A stretch of 64,000 nucleotides of DNA from Endocalyx cinctus. Its lineage: Eukaryota; Ascomycota; Sordariomycetes; Amphisphaeriales; Apiosporaceae. The stretch's first letter is position 1. Every line of letters begins with the position of its first letter. The DNA lies in NCBI GenBank assembly GCA_001600455.1, contig BCKC01000004.1, positions 3,274,915 through 3,338,914 of the forward strand, written 5' to 3'. Below the pieces are notes generated by a model that worked only from the letters and a program-made list of their open reading frames with translations, was not told the origin of the DNA and made no database searches. Below are positions 53,701 to 64,000 of the stretch, one piece after another. Position numbers and translations under genes: made by a program.

Positions 53701-54326
53701 GTGGGAACTCATATATGGAATATGAGCCTTAGTAGCATCAAACGCATTATTAAGTCAGAAGAATAGTTCTTCAGTCGTCCCCCTGTTAGATTAGAGCGTT
53801 CCTTTTCAACTTCACTGAAACATGGAATGTAATAACTGGCTTTGAATTTACTATAGACCTACTGAATAGTCCCTTATCCTAGTTTAATACTATTCCCACC
53901 TACCAATAAAACCTGATATTGGCAGAAGGGTATTATGACTAGGAGTTGTTAAAAAAAAGGAAAAGAAAATGTTGACATTCCAAGGTTGTCAGCAAACCCT
54001 GTCGCCCCGTGACCTTTTTATCTTGCAACGGTTGAAGTATCGTCGTTGCCGAAATGTGAAGAAGAAAAAAACCCTCATGCTCGCTCCCATTTTACACGCC
54101 TGGAAAATATGCAGGATAACTAACCCGAGATTACCACACCAACGCCGATTTAATGCAATTCGTAACCGTTTGGGAATTTGTACAGGCCTGTTCGACCGAG
54201 GACATTTCAACATGTTCCAAAAAATGGACATGAGAAATCAACCGTCGCCGTTGGATATAGGGTTTACTTAAAAAGTGCTACTTTGTTCCAAGTGCACCGT
54301 CACATAATCAATATCCGGAGGCAACC
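50797..54326. other. 3.5-kb intergenic region between convergent genes
   Basis: Shared 3' side of the WD40 gene (+) and the NRD1-like gene (-). A short coding-like open stretch occurs at about 52010-52162 on plus, preceded by a TTTCACAG acceptor-like site, but no complete gene can be built. Imperfect repeats of an ACTTCTGGCTTCRAGG-type unit lie at about 52388-52470. Long A/T runs at 52965-52981 and 53268-53282. No recognisable protein. Confidence 0.4.
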
Positions 54327-57000
54327 TTACTGGTCAGGGGGCGGGAATGCAAATCCTGGAGGGAACATGGGCATGCCGTTGGGCGCCGTTCCTATCCCAT
54401 AAGGAAACTGGGGGACCTCCGGTTGGGTTGAAGTTATCTCATCGCGATGATCTTCTCGGCGGTGATCTCGGTTTCGTCGCCACCGGCCCATATCTGCATC
54501 GTCCTCTCCTCCGGCCCTGCTAGACTTCGGACCATGTCTTCCACCCTTGTCCGTCTGCATGCGTCGGCTTATAGCCTTGGAAGAGACACCAGCACCGATT
54601 TCTATGTCTGGCTCTTCGACAACCATCCCCGATTCGATGGTTCTGCCACCACTTCCGCCATACTCGGCCGTCAGCATCCACTTACGATCAGCTTCAGTCA
54701 ACTTGTTGATGGGGATAACACTAATTCCTGTTTGATAGTCACTACAATCACGAGGTCCAAAGCCGACTCCCCAGCGCGTCTGATTATGCATATGTTAGTT
54801 TAATGTTTACATAGGTAGTCGTAGTCTATACTTACTCTGTAAGTTCCATTCTCCATGGCTTCCTTGGCGGCGACGGCATCTTTGCGAGTAACCATCTTGA
54901 CGAAAGCGTGGCGCTTGTCTTTATTGACTATGCAAGTTTGTACCTGTCCAAATCTATTGAAGATGCTGCGTAGTTCGCTCTCCGGACAACTGTATAATCT
55001 TTATTAGTTCATCTATTCCTAATAACGGATGGTGACGTGATTACTTACGTGACTCCACCTACAAATAGGGTTCTGCTGAGGACTATTATACACGTTAGCG
55101 GGCGCAAATAACTTAAGAGTTTCTTTAATAAATACCTTTAATGTGCCCAGCAGGCAGGGTTCTATCAAACTCAACCCATTTGGAAGCTGGATGCGTGAAT
55201 CGTTGGGGGCTTGGGCTACGTCCACGGCGGTTCGGCGGACTACGCTCACGATAGCCAGAGCCTCTACTGCGGGGATCATGGTCATCCATGCGTCCCGGAT
55301 TGGGAGAGTTGTGGCCGTAGCCACCATAATCACGACCACGAGGAGAGCCTCGAGCATCCCAATGACGAGAAGGAGATCGCGATCTTGATCTATTCCGGTA
55401 TCTATTGGGCGATCTCATTTGATTGAAGTTACGATCATTGGCACTATCGGGTCGGTAGCCCTCTTGACCCCATGAACCGGAATATGGGTTCTGGCTAGGC
55501 TGGGTAGCAGGCGGGGCAACTCCAGCGGGATTTCCTTGCTGCAAGCCGGCAATAATGCCCGGAATCTTATCAAATGGAACACCTTGATCCACGAGTATCT
55601 TAATCAACATCACTTGCTGCTGGAGATTCGGATCCATATTACCGACAGCGCCAGCTGTTGACATAGGAGCAGTACTAGAGGGGGCTACGCCAGGCAAACT
55701 AGGAGTTGGATTACTCGGAGCTACCGTAGGGGGCACAAGAGGTTGGGTTTGACCAAGACCTAATTGCTGGAACTGGAAAGGCATTCCAGGTACATTTACA
55801 GGCGGTACTGGGGNGGATGAATAAGCAGGAGCCTGACCCTGACTCACTGGTAAAACAGGCTGCGGAGGAGTCGGAATGTTATTAGGAATACCGAGAGCCG
55901 GAGATGGAACGGAGTTGGCGACTGGTGCAGCTGTGATATTCTGTCGAGCAATATTTGCGAGGGCTTCCATGATGGCGTTCGGGGCCTCATTGGTGGGTTT
56001 GTTTTCGGGCAAACCTGGGAGACCCGGACCAGGTGGGGGGGTACCCATAGGTGTGGTAGAGTCGTCTAATTACACAATCAAAGTCAGATATACTCGAACT
56101 GGAAAATTGGTACTATAGCAAACCTCACAGGAGGAAACCAGAAGAGACGAACTTCTTCGGTCAGGAATGGAAATTGGGGGGGGGGGGGGGGGACCTACTC
56201 TTAAGACCTAGAGAATTGAGCTTTTCTTTGAATCCCTCAATCATAGATGTGGGAAATGTTTGTCCCTTTTCCCAGATATCAATGAGTTTCTTAATCTTCT
56301 CCTACACGTAGTATTTAAGTAAGTTTATGATCTCGCATATTATATATGATAATTTATTCGTATTGCGACACGAATTATCTGATGGGATGACAATTATGGA
56401 AGGCTTTTTGTAGTGCAGCCAGCACATTTCTAGCATTGAAATTTGAACTTTTCTCTTGAGATGCCCATATCGCTGCTAAAACTTGGTTGCCGAGAGAGAG
56501 ACTACGATGCCTAGGAATTAATTGAATATGTGACAAATAGCGTACCTTCTGTTCCCCGGGGGCGTTTTGAATAATATCATTCATCAAGACAGGCAGTAAC
56601 TCGGTTACTCTATGCACGCCAGCAGCGTAGGTTCCATCCTGTGCAGAGCTATTGATGGTTTGACCTTGCTGTTTGGCATGATCAACCCATCTGCGAGTTA
56701 CGGAATCTACAACATAGAGCACACCCAACTTGTGAGTTGCCGGGGCTTTCTTGAAGTGGGTGAAGATCTTCTGTATAAGCACAGATTCGGACTATATTGA
56801 AGAGAGAGAAAATGCAGATCAGTATAGATGCTAAATAAGGCATAACTTAATAAGCTAGACGCAGTTCTAATAAATCTTACCTGAACGTTGTCGACGCACA
56901 AAGCAGTCAATGATTGAATACGTGAACCAGAAACTCCAGGCGGCTTCAAGTTCTGCATGGCATTCAGGCCGGCCTCAAGCTCTGTTACAGGCGACGACAT
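54327..57000 (-). CDS. NRD1/SEB1-type CID and RRM RNA-binding protein
   Basis: Nuclear RNA-binding factor coupling RNA polymerase II C-terminal-domain recognition to transcription termination (Nrd1 in budding yeast, Seb1 in fission yeast). Seven exons: 57000-56881, 56791-56546, 56301-56199, 56065-55136, 55082-55049, 54989-54836 and 54779-54327 (2040 nt, 679 residues). The CID occupies about 1-155 (LTALCVDNVQSESVLIQKIF, HKLGVLYVVDSVTRRWV, KLIDIWEKGQTFP). A Pro/Gln-rich middle and an Arg/Ser-rich stretch (RYRNRSRSRSPSRHWDARG) follow. The RRM starts at 467 (VLSRTLFVGGVTCPESELRS) with KRHAFVKM as RNP1, then TRWGVGFGPRDCSDYQTG, a hallmark of this family. The single N at 55814 leaves one residue undetermined. 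Intron 3 begins with a C17 run just after its donor. Confidence 0.93.
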
Positions 57001-58630
57001 GATAAATGAGTATTTCGCAGATACTCCAGAATGCTAGGATGATGCTAGGTAGCAAGTACGGGCAAAGGGTCTCAAATGCGACCGTAAAAATATGTAGTAG
57101 ATGTATGTACTATTGTCAGTTCCGGCCAGTCATCAAATACAAGGGAAAGGCTTTCTTTTTTTCCCCCTTCTTTTGTAGATGATAATTCTTGATGGTGATT
57201 ACGAAATGAATGAAATTTCCCTGTCCCGATTTAACTTGTTACAACCTAGAAAAGTCAAGTCTACGAGGCTGCTGGTGAGGTCCTTTCCAGCTAGAAAGTT
57301 GTGGTTAATGACAGAGAATGAATAAAAAAAAAAGAGAGGGAGAGGGAAGGGGATTAAAAATCAAGAATTGGGAAAAAAGTTAGGACATCTAAGTACTAAA
57401 TTTTTAGTGGGGGAAGGTGTTGGCCCCCAGCTATCCAGCCACTCCAAATAGGTAATATCCGTGTTATATTATTGATTTATCCAGTTTGGATTATACATCT
57501 AACGCGATTATGCATTCATTCAATGAGATACACTGTCCTAACTATATTCACAAGTTTGTTATGTACCTAGCAGCCTAGGTGGTACCCGCTGTGTTTTTTA
57601 AGGTACCTTTACAGCCTAGAGCGCTCTATATTATACTATGTAAATACTACACAGTAAACAGACATATTGAATGCTAAGCATTTGGTATTTAGCACATTCA
57701 TTAACTGTTCTTATCGAAACAATAAGACTTGCAATAACAAGTCCATTGAAGTTTCCAGCAAGGAATGACTCAATGGTTGAGGTTCTTAGGCTCACAAGAT
57801 CATCGAAGCAAGGTATTGATATGGAAAAGGTAGAAAAACTTTACGTGTTTATTACCTAGGTACTGTAAATATTATCAAACAAGATGCCTAAATGCAGACA
57901 GATAGGCGGTATTCAGTAGGATACTGTGCTTCGCTGTACCAGCTGCCAGATAGGCAGATTCAAATTTACTCGAGTAGCGATACTGTTTTGTTGGGGACGC
58001 TGTCAAGGCTGTATACCTGCATTTAGGTATGATAACCATTAATATGATGAAGATTGAAGTAGCCTCAAAGTCGGACAAATAAAAAAGTGCATTTGCATCT
58101 GCCACATCTGTCAAATCCGTACTGCAATGTAGTTCTCTACCTAAGCTGCCAAGGTCCTATTCTAACGGTATCACACCAGCATATGTCCACACACTTCACA
58201 TATACCCGAATCTATACTCCGTTCCGTCGGTTCTTTTGCTAATGTTACACTACCTGTACATATTCATATGGATACATGAAATAAGCAGCTGGGAGAGCAG
58301 TTGTCTCCACCAAAAAAAAAGATCCATTCGCTCATTCATCTAACCAGTTCGCTCTCACTTTTTTACCCTTCAAGTAAATTCTTCATATGTATCGGTTTCC
58401 CCATCTCCGAGCCAAGACCCATAATTTTACCAAGTTAGTCTTAGTAACATATATTACTTGACTGAGGCATTTGCATGTAGGGAAAAAAAAATATTGTCAG
58501 CCATTTTATTCCGTGCTTAAACAATTCCCGAAATTCCTTTTTTCTCTTCAAAAAATACTTTATCTTCCTTTTTCTTCTTTCTTTTCCTATCAGTTATATA
58601 TCCACATACGTACATACACACATAGACACA
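57001..58630. other. Divergent promoter region (NRD1-like / citrate synthase)
   Basis: 1.6 kb between two outward-facing genes; contains TACCTAGGTA at 57853-57862 and pyrimidine-rich DNA (58533-58585) just upstream of the citrate synthase start. No gene recognised. Confidence 0.5.
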
Positions 58631-60094
58631 ATGTCTACTTCACTTCGTGTCGGTTCTTCTGCCCTTAGGGCTTCTTTTAGAACTCCTGGCCTCACGGCCC
58701 GCCGCACTGCCTTTAACACCATCAGATGCTATTCGGCCTCAAAACCTCAGGTAAATTCGAAAATGCGCCTAATTGGACCAGTTAACCGAGACACCTCCAA
58801 AACTAACCAATTGATCTCTAGACCTTGAAGGAACGCTTTGCCGAGTTATTACCTGAGAAAATTGAGGAGATCAAGGCTCTCCGAAAGTATGTTTGTACCA
58901 TATCCTCAATTCCCATGATCTCGTTGCTTACCCCCATCGCAGAGAACATGGCTCCAAGGTCATCGACAAGGTCACTCTTGACCAAGTTTACGGTGGTGCC
59001 CGTGGTATTAAGGCCCTTGTTTGGGAAGGCTCCGTCCTCGACTCTGAGGAGGGTATCCGATTCCGTGGCAAGACGATACCTGAGTGCCAGGAGCTTTTGC
59101 CGAAAGCGCCCGGAGGAAAGGAACCTCTTCCCGAGGGTACGTATATTTCATAACACTATTACATCATCACTTAAGGCTGACCCAATTAAGGTCTTTTCTG
59201 GCTTCTCTTGACCGGTGAGGTCCCTACCGAGGCCCAGGTGCGCGCCCTCTCTGCCGAGTGGGCTGCCCGATCCGACATCCCCAAGTTCGTCGAGGAGCTC
59301 ATCGACCGCTGCCCCACCGACCTCCACCCCATGGCTCAGTTCTCTCTCGCCGTTACCGCCCTCGAGCACACCTCGTCGTTCGCGAAGGCTTACGCTAAGG
59401 GTATCAACAAGAAGGACTACTGGGGATACACCTTTGAAGACTCGATGGACTTGATCGCCAAGCTCCCCACCATCGCCGCCCGCATCTACCAGAACGTCTT
59501 CAAGGGCGGAAAGGTCGCTGCCGTCGACAAGGACAAGGATTACAGTTTCAACTTCGCTAACCAGCTCGGTTTCGGCGACAACAAGGACTTCATCGAGCTC
59601 ATGCGGTTGTACCTTACCATCCACACCGACCACGAGGGTGGCAACGTCAGTGCCCACACTACCCACCTCGTCGGTAGTGCCCTCAGCTCTCCTTTCTTGT
59701 CTCTCGCCGCCGGTCTTAACGGTCTCGCCGGCCCCCTCCACGGTCTCGCCAACCAGGAGGTGCTGAACTGGCTCACCGAGATGAAGAAGTCGATCGGTGA
59801 TGACCTCAGCGACGCTAAGATCAAGGAGTACCTCTGGTCCACCCTTAACTCTGGCCGCGTCGTCCCCGGTTACGGCCACGCCGTCCTCCGAAAGACGGAC
59901 CCCCGTTACATGGCCCAGCGCACCTTCGCCCAGGAGAAGATGCCCAACGACCCCATGTTCCAGCTCGTCAGCCAGGTGTACAAGATCGCCCCCGGCGTCT
60001 TGACCGAGCACGGCAAGACCAAGAACCCGTACCCCAACGTCGACGCCCACTCGGGTGTCCTTCTCCAGTACTACGGTTTGACCGAGGCCAACTA

Positions 60095-60125
<31 letters not shown>

Positions 60126-60233
60126 ATTGGTGTCCTTCCCCAGCTCATCATTGACCGCGCCGTCGGTGCCCCCATCGAGCGACCCAAGTCCTTCTCTACC
60201 GCCAAGTGGATCGAGATCTGCAAGAAGCTTTAA
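58631..60233 (+). CDS. cit1: Citrate synthase, mitochondrial
   Basis: Condenses oxaloacetate and acetyl-CoA to citrate in the TCA cycle. Four exons: 58631-58750, 58822-58886, 58943-59136 and 59191-60233 (1422 nt, 473 residues; fungal enzymes are about 465-475). The N-terminus is a mitochondrial presequence rich in Arg/Ser/Thr with no acidic residue (first 35 residues). Catalytic residues: His310 (PLHGLANQ), His356 (GYGHAVL) and Asp411 (NVDAHSG). The start of exon 2, [20 protein letters not shown], and [17 protein letters not shown] fit the eukaryotic type. Introns are 54-71 nt with good branch sites. No peroxisomal signal (ends KKL, which resembles a weak PTS1, but the presequence argues for mitochondria). 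Exon 4 has strongly C-ending codons, consistent with high expression. Confidence 0.97.
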
Positions 60234-62181
60234 AGAGACAAATAAAAAATAAAAGTTTAAAAATGGGACGGGCGGATTTTATATTTTCTTTTTTCCCGTG
60301 CTTTCATTTTCCGGATGGGTTCACGCATGTAATAGAATTTCCTGCCAAGGGCCGTGGTGTATCAATTGGGGGTTGTTATTAGAAAAAAATAGATGCTCCT
60401 AATGATACCATGAGCTGCACTTGTACATTAATATACATGATGATTGTCATTTTTTTCGGGCCCAGCGAGAATTATGACGGCAGGCCTTTCTCACTCTCCA
60501 CTCAATGCTTGAAGATAGATCATCACAGTTCAACATGTTCATAAAAATTTAGATACTCAAAAAGATGATGATTTACGATGATACCTTGAATATGACAAAT
60601 GCCATCCTCTTTCTCTTGTTACCTAGTGGGTTCGGATGTGAATGATACAAGAAATGAAATCCGGACTACATCTCATCTCACCTCTTCGGACTTGAAGATG
60701 TGAATAATTATTTTTGTGATATTATTGGGGTAAATCCGACCCCCACGGCGTAAGTTTGAAGGTTTTCGTCATAGCCATATTCTGCGACAAAAAGCAGCCT
60801 TCGGGGCACGGCGGCATATTACCGGTGTCGGTAACACACAAAAACTATTTAAAAATTTAATTATTTTTTCTTTTTCTTACTCTGCCTCCATTATTTTGCT
60901 TCCTCTGCTGACAAGTAAGCAAGGGGTTTTACCAGGTGCCAAGGTTATATCTACGAAAGAATGGATCTTTTGCTTATTTACATGCTTTGGTACAGAGTAT
61001 TTTTTTATTTTTTTATCTTTGGTGCTTACTTAGATAATTACCTATCTACACGTAGAGAGAGATTAAAAACTCAATGTGGAATTGATTTGATTGATATCGT
61101 CCACTTTAAAGTGGCTAGAGAATACCGTACATATACATATATGGATATGGATTGGTCCTTTTTTAACCTCGTTCAGCGACAATTGTTATTTTTGGGAAAT
61201 CGCCGGGGAGGAAATTGTTGAGGGAAAACTCGGTAAATAAAACCGTTGAGGTTAGACCGGACAACAAGTAGGATTTGATGAGCATATCGGAATTCGAGAA
61301 GAAACAAAAAAAAAAATTATTTCCTATCTCATAATACTGTAATAGTATATCAATGTCTTTGAGAGCAAGGGCTTATTATTATATGCAGGTCTTTTGTTCT
61401 TTCATTAATAGTAGCAATGCTTATCTTGTACTTTTTAGCTGTAATATACGGAGTACTAATATATCCGTAAATACAATGTAGTGGTGTCGCTACTAACTAC
61501 CTACACGTAAGTAAGTATTTGGTAGTTATTGATATTCAAAAATGTATATCGAAACAAATTCGTCTCGGTTACTCGTCGGTTGTCGGTCCCCGAATAACTA
61601 CTGTCGGTAACATGAGAAACTTCCATGCTGTCATATAATAGCCCAAAGCACGAAAAGAAAAAAAGAAAAAGCATATGCATGTCCCGAGGTACCTTGAAGT
61701 TCTATACCAATTAAAATAATTTTTAAGTATCGGGTACCTAAACCTACATCGCCGCGGTCAATATTGGCCAATTAAAGTGTATTATTAGTTCACCACCTCT
61801 AATGGACTTTCAGGGCTTTCGAGCTTGGACGTAGAGTTAAAGAGGTATTCTTCCTATCAAATTTGGTAGAGTTATACGGGCTTACTCGGAGTATTCCTTT
61901 TAGGGGTCTGTTCAGTGCTACACTAACTGTACAGCTATCGTTATCATCCATCCCGTCATATCACCCTCGCTATTTTTTTCACCTTTTCACTCTTCTTTCC
62001 CTTTCTCCCCCCCATCCCATTCCATCATCATTCCCTTACTTGTCTCACCTTTTCCTATCAAACGAAAAGACTCGCCTCTTTTCAACTTTTTTTTCTTAAC
62101 CTACCCAACCCATTTTCCTTTGCGAAGAAGCACCCGATTGCCTTGGTCAGGCCCCCTCCCGAAGCAAAATCCAGAATTGCC
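60234..62181. other. Intergenic, no gene seen
   Basis: 1.95 kb between citrate synthase and YHM2, same strand. AT-rich, with a TACGGAGTA copy at 61447-61455 and a long CT-rich leader (61975-62100) before the carrier start. The frame at 60961-61221 is not recognisable. Confidence 0.5.
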
Positions 62182-63344
62182 ATGTCCGCCGCTACCACCG
62201 CAGGAGTCGTACCTCCGCTTACGGAGCATAAGCTCGAGAAGAAGCCCATCAAGTTTTCCAACCTCTTGCTCGGCGCCGGTCTCAACCTTTTCGAGGTCAC
62301 CACCCTGGGCCAGCCTCTGGAGGTCACCAAGACCACCATGAGTGCTCACCGTGGCGATTCTTTTGCTTCCGCCTTGGGCAGAATCTGGGGAAGAGGTGGT
62401 GTACTTGGGTGTAAGTTCATTATTACCTAATCAATCTCACGTTTGATTCTTTCGACCTATTTGTTTTTATGTGGTTTTCTGTTGCTAATTTTTTTTTCTT
62501 CGTAAAAAAATAGTCTACCAAGGTCTGATCCCCTGGGCCTGGATCGAAGCCTCGACTAAAGGCGCCGTCCTCCTTTTCGTCGCTTCCGAGGCCGAATACT
62601 ACGCACGGGTTGCTGGTGCATCGGAATTTGGCGGTGGTATTATGGGCGGTATCACGGGCGGTGTGGCCCAGGCGTACGCCACCATGGGCTTCTGCACCTG
62701 CATGAAGACGGTCGAGATCACGCAGCACAAGATGGCGGCGGCCGGCGTCAAGCCGCAGAGCACCTACGCGACCTTCCTGGACATCTACCGCAAGGAAGGG
62801 ATCCGCGGCATCAACCGGGGCGTGAACGCGGTGGCGATCCGGCAGATGACCAACTGGGGATCCCGGTTCGGGCTCTCCCGCCTGGCCGAGGGCTGGATCC
62901 GCCAGGCCACCGGCAAGGAGCACGGCGAGAAGCTCGCCGCGTGGGAGAAGATCGCGGCCTCGGCCATGGGCGGTGGCCTCTCGGCTTGGAACCAGCCGAT
63001 CGAGGTGATCCGCGTCGAGCTCCAGTCCAAGAAGGAGGACCCGAACCGCCCCAAGAACATGAACGTCGCCACCGCGGCGAAGTATATTTATCAGAGCAAC
63101 GGTATCAAGGGTCTGTACCGTGGTGTTGCTCCTCGTATCGGTCTCGGCGTTTGGCAGACGGTTTGCATGGTGGCTATGGGTGATATGTGAGTTATAACAT
63201 TCCTTCTCTTCTCTCCTTTATTTCCCTCGTCCACGATTCTTCTTTTCTATGTGCCATTTACTGATTGATAATCTCGTTCGAAACAACAGGGCCAAGACGT
63301 ATGTCGAGAAACTCACTGGTGACAAGGTCACTGCGAAGCATTAG
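62182..63344 (+). CDS. YHM2: Mitochondrial citrate/oxoglutarate carrier YHM2
   Basis: Inner-membrane carrier exchanging citrate for 2-oxoglutarate in yeast, also found bound to mitochondrial DNA. Three exons: 62182-62410, 62514-63186 and 63290-63344 (957 nt, 318 residues; yeast Yhm2 is 314). The three carrier repeats have the unusual Yhm2 signatures QPLEVTK (44-50), KTVEITQ (141-147) and QPIEVIR (237-243) instead of the standard PxDxxR/K. Further family wording: [57 protein letters not shown] and [20 protein letters not shown]. Start 62182 (MSAATTAGV) is the only ATG in frame before the first repeat. It lies directly downstream of citrate synthase on the same strand, a suggestive metabolic pairing. 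Confidence 0.95.
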
Positions 63345-64000
63345 GCGGCGTTTTCAGAGGGTTACTTTACATATACAAGGGCTTGTGATCTATCCCAGCC
63401 TGTTTTGCGTTTTCGTGTCGGGTATTTTATAGACGATTGTGTGCTTATTTATTTATCTCTGTATCTCTCGTGCTTCTTATCCTAGCTTATGACGGACTTG
63501 GGGGGTATTATTTTTCGAGCACATCTAAATTTTGGTTGGTGTATACGGCCGAGAAGCCTCAACAGTCATCGGTCAGGTCGACAGGTAGAAGAAGTTTGAG
63601 AGAGAAAAAAAGAACAAAAAAAGTGTGACTCCAAAAGATTTGAATCGAATTAAAACCCAAAGGGGCCTTTTAACTGGCCTTGAACAAAAATATCTCTCAC
63701 CATCGGCAGGTTTTATTGGTAACCAATAAATATAGTGACGTGTGTCCCAAACATTATGTAAGCATGATCGAACATCAATGATAAGCTTAATATAGCCTCA
63801 GGACGACTTCGAAATTGAACGGTATGCGTATTCTACAGAAAGACTACTGAATGGCTATTACTATACGTAGCAAGAGAACTCCAAAGTCTCGAAGTAGAGC
63901 AGGGAGTGTTCGAGACTGTGTCTTTCCAACTACATAATTCCAAAACAAAAACGATTGAGCAAAGTAGGTTAATCGACAAACCGCCTAGGTTACAGCTTCT
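63345..64000. other. Intergenic, right edge
   Basis: 3' flank of YHM2. No open frame resembles a known protein; the frame at 63437-63628 is AT-rich and probably random. Confidence 0.5.

Noticed and set aside
59148..60050. Minus-strand 300-codon frame
   Set aside because: Antisense of citrate synthase exon 4; Val/Gly/Leu-rich product created by C-ending codons.

Overview
The window is nuclear DNA of a filamentous ascomycete (Pezizomycotina; Sordariomycetes-like is my inference from gene content and not proven). The evidence is consistent: short introns of about 50-270 nt with GTAAGT/GTACGT-type donors, CTAAC/CTGAC branch sites and YAG acceptors; AT-rich intergenic DNA with long homopolymers; and fungal-specific genes (chitin synthase chaperone Chs7, PMT2, PNS1, YHM2). 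I assembled 18 protein-coding genes exon by exon; every assembled model keeps frame and ends at a stop. I saw no tRNA, rRNA, CRISPR, transposase or viral gene.

Layout, left to right: RPL27 (-) and a TTC36-like TPR protein (-); intronless 4-hydroxyphenylpyruvate dioxygenase (+); TFIIH subunit SSL1 (-) and CHS7 (-). A 5.1-kb gene-poor stretch with a 76-nt poly-G tract follows. Then come a long-tailed MFS sugar transporter (+), EMC7 (+), a WWM1-like WW protein (-), and the PNS1 choline-transporter-like protein (-). Next are a Rab GTPase with two insertions (+), a (CTA)n array containing an assembly gap, PMT2 (-), O-acetylhomoserine sulfhydrylase (-), and a MARVEL/Nce102-like protein (-). The right end holds a peroxisomal-type acyl-CoA synthetase (+), a WD40 protein with SUMO-binding and DDB1-binding-type motifs (+), an NRD1/SEB1-type CID-RRM protein (-), mitochondrial citrate synthase (+) and the YHM2 citrate/oxoglutarate carrier (+).

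The genes are mostly conserved housekeeping functions and do not form a biosynthetic cluster or defence system. Two functional themes stand out. One is secretion and cell wall (CHS7, EMC7, PMT2, Rab, MARVEL, PNS1). The other is carbon and mitochondrial metabolism (sugar transporter, acyl-CoA synthetase, citrate synthase next to the citrate carrier). I found no convincing undescribed multi-gene system. The observations most worth following are: an 8-nt microexon carrying the catalytic Glu of PMT2; other tiny coding exons in RPL27 and PNS1; the SIM plus WDxR architecture of the WD40 protein; the Rab insertions; a coding-like frame past the stop of the MARVEL gene; the citrate synthase-YHM2 adjacency; and intergenic 9- and 10-bp motifs repeated well above chance.
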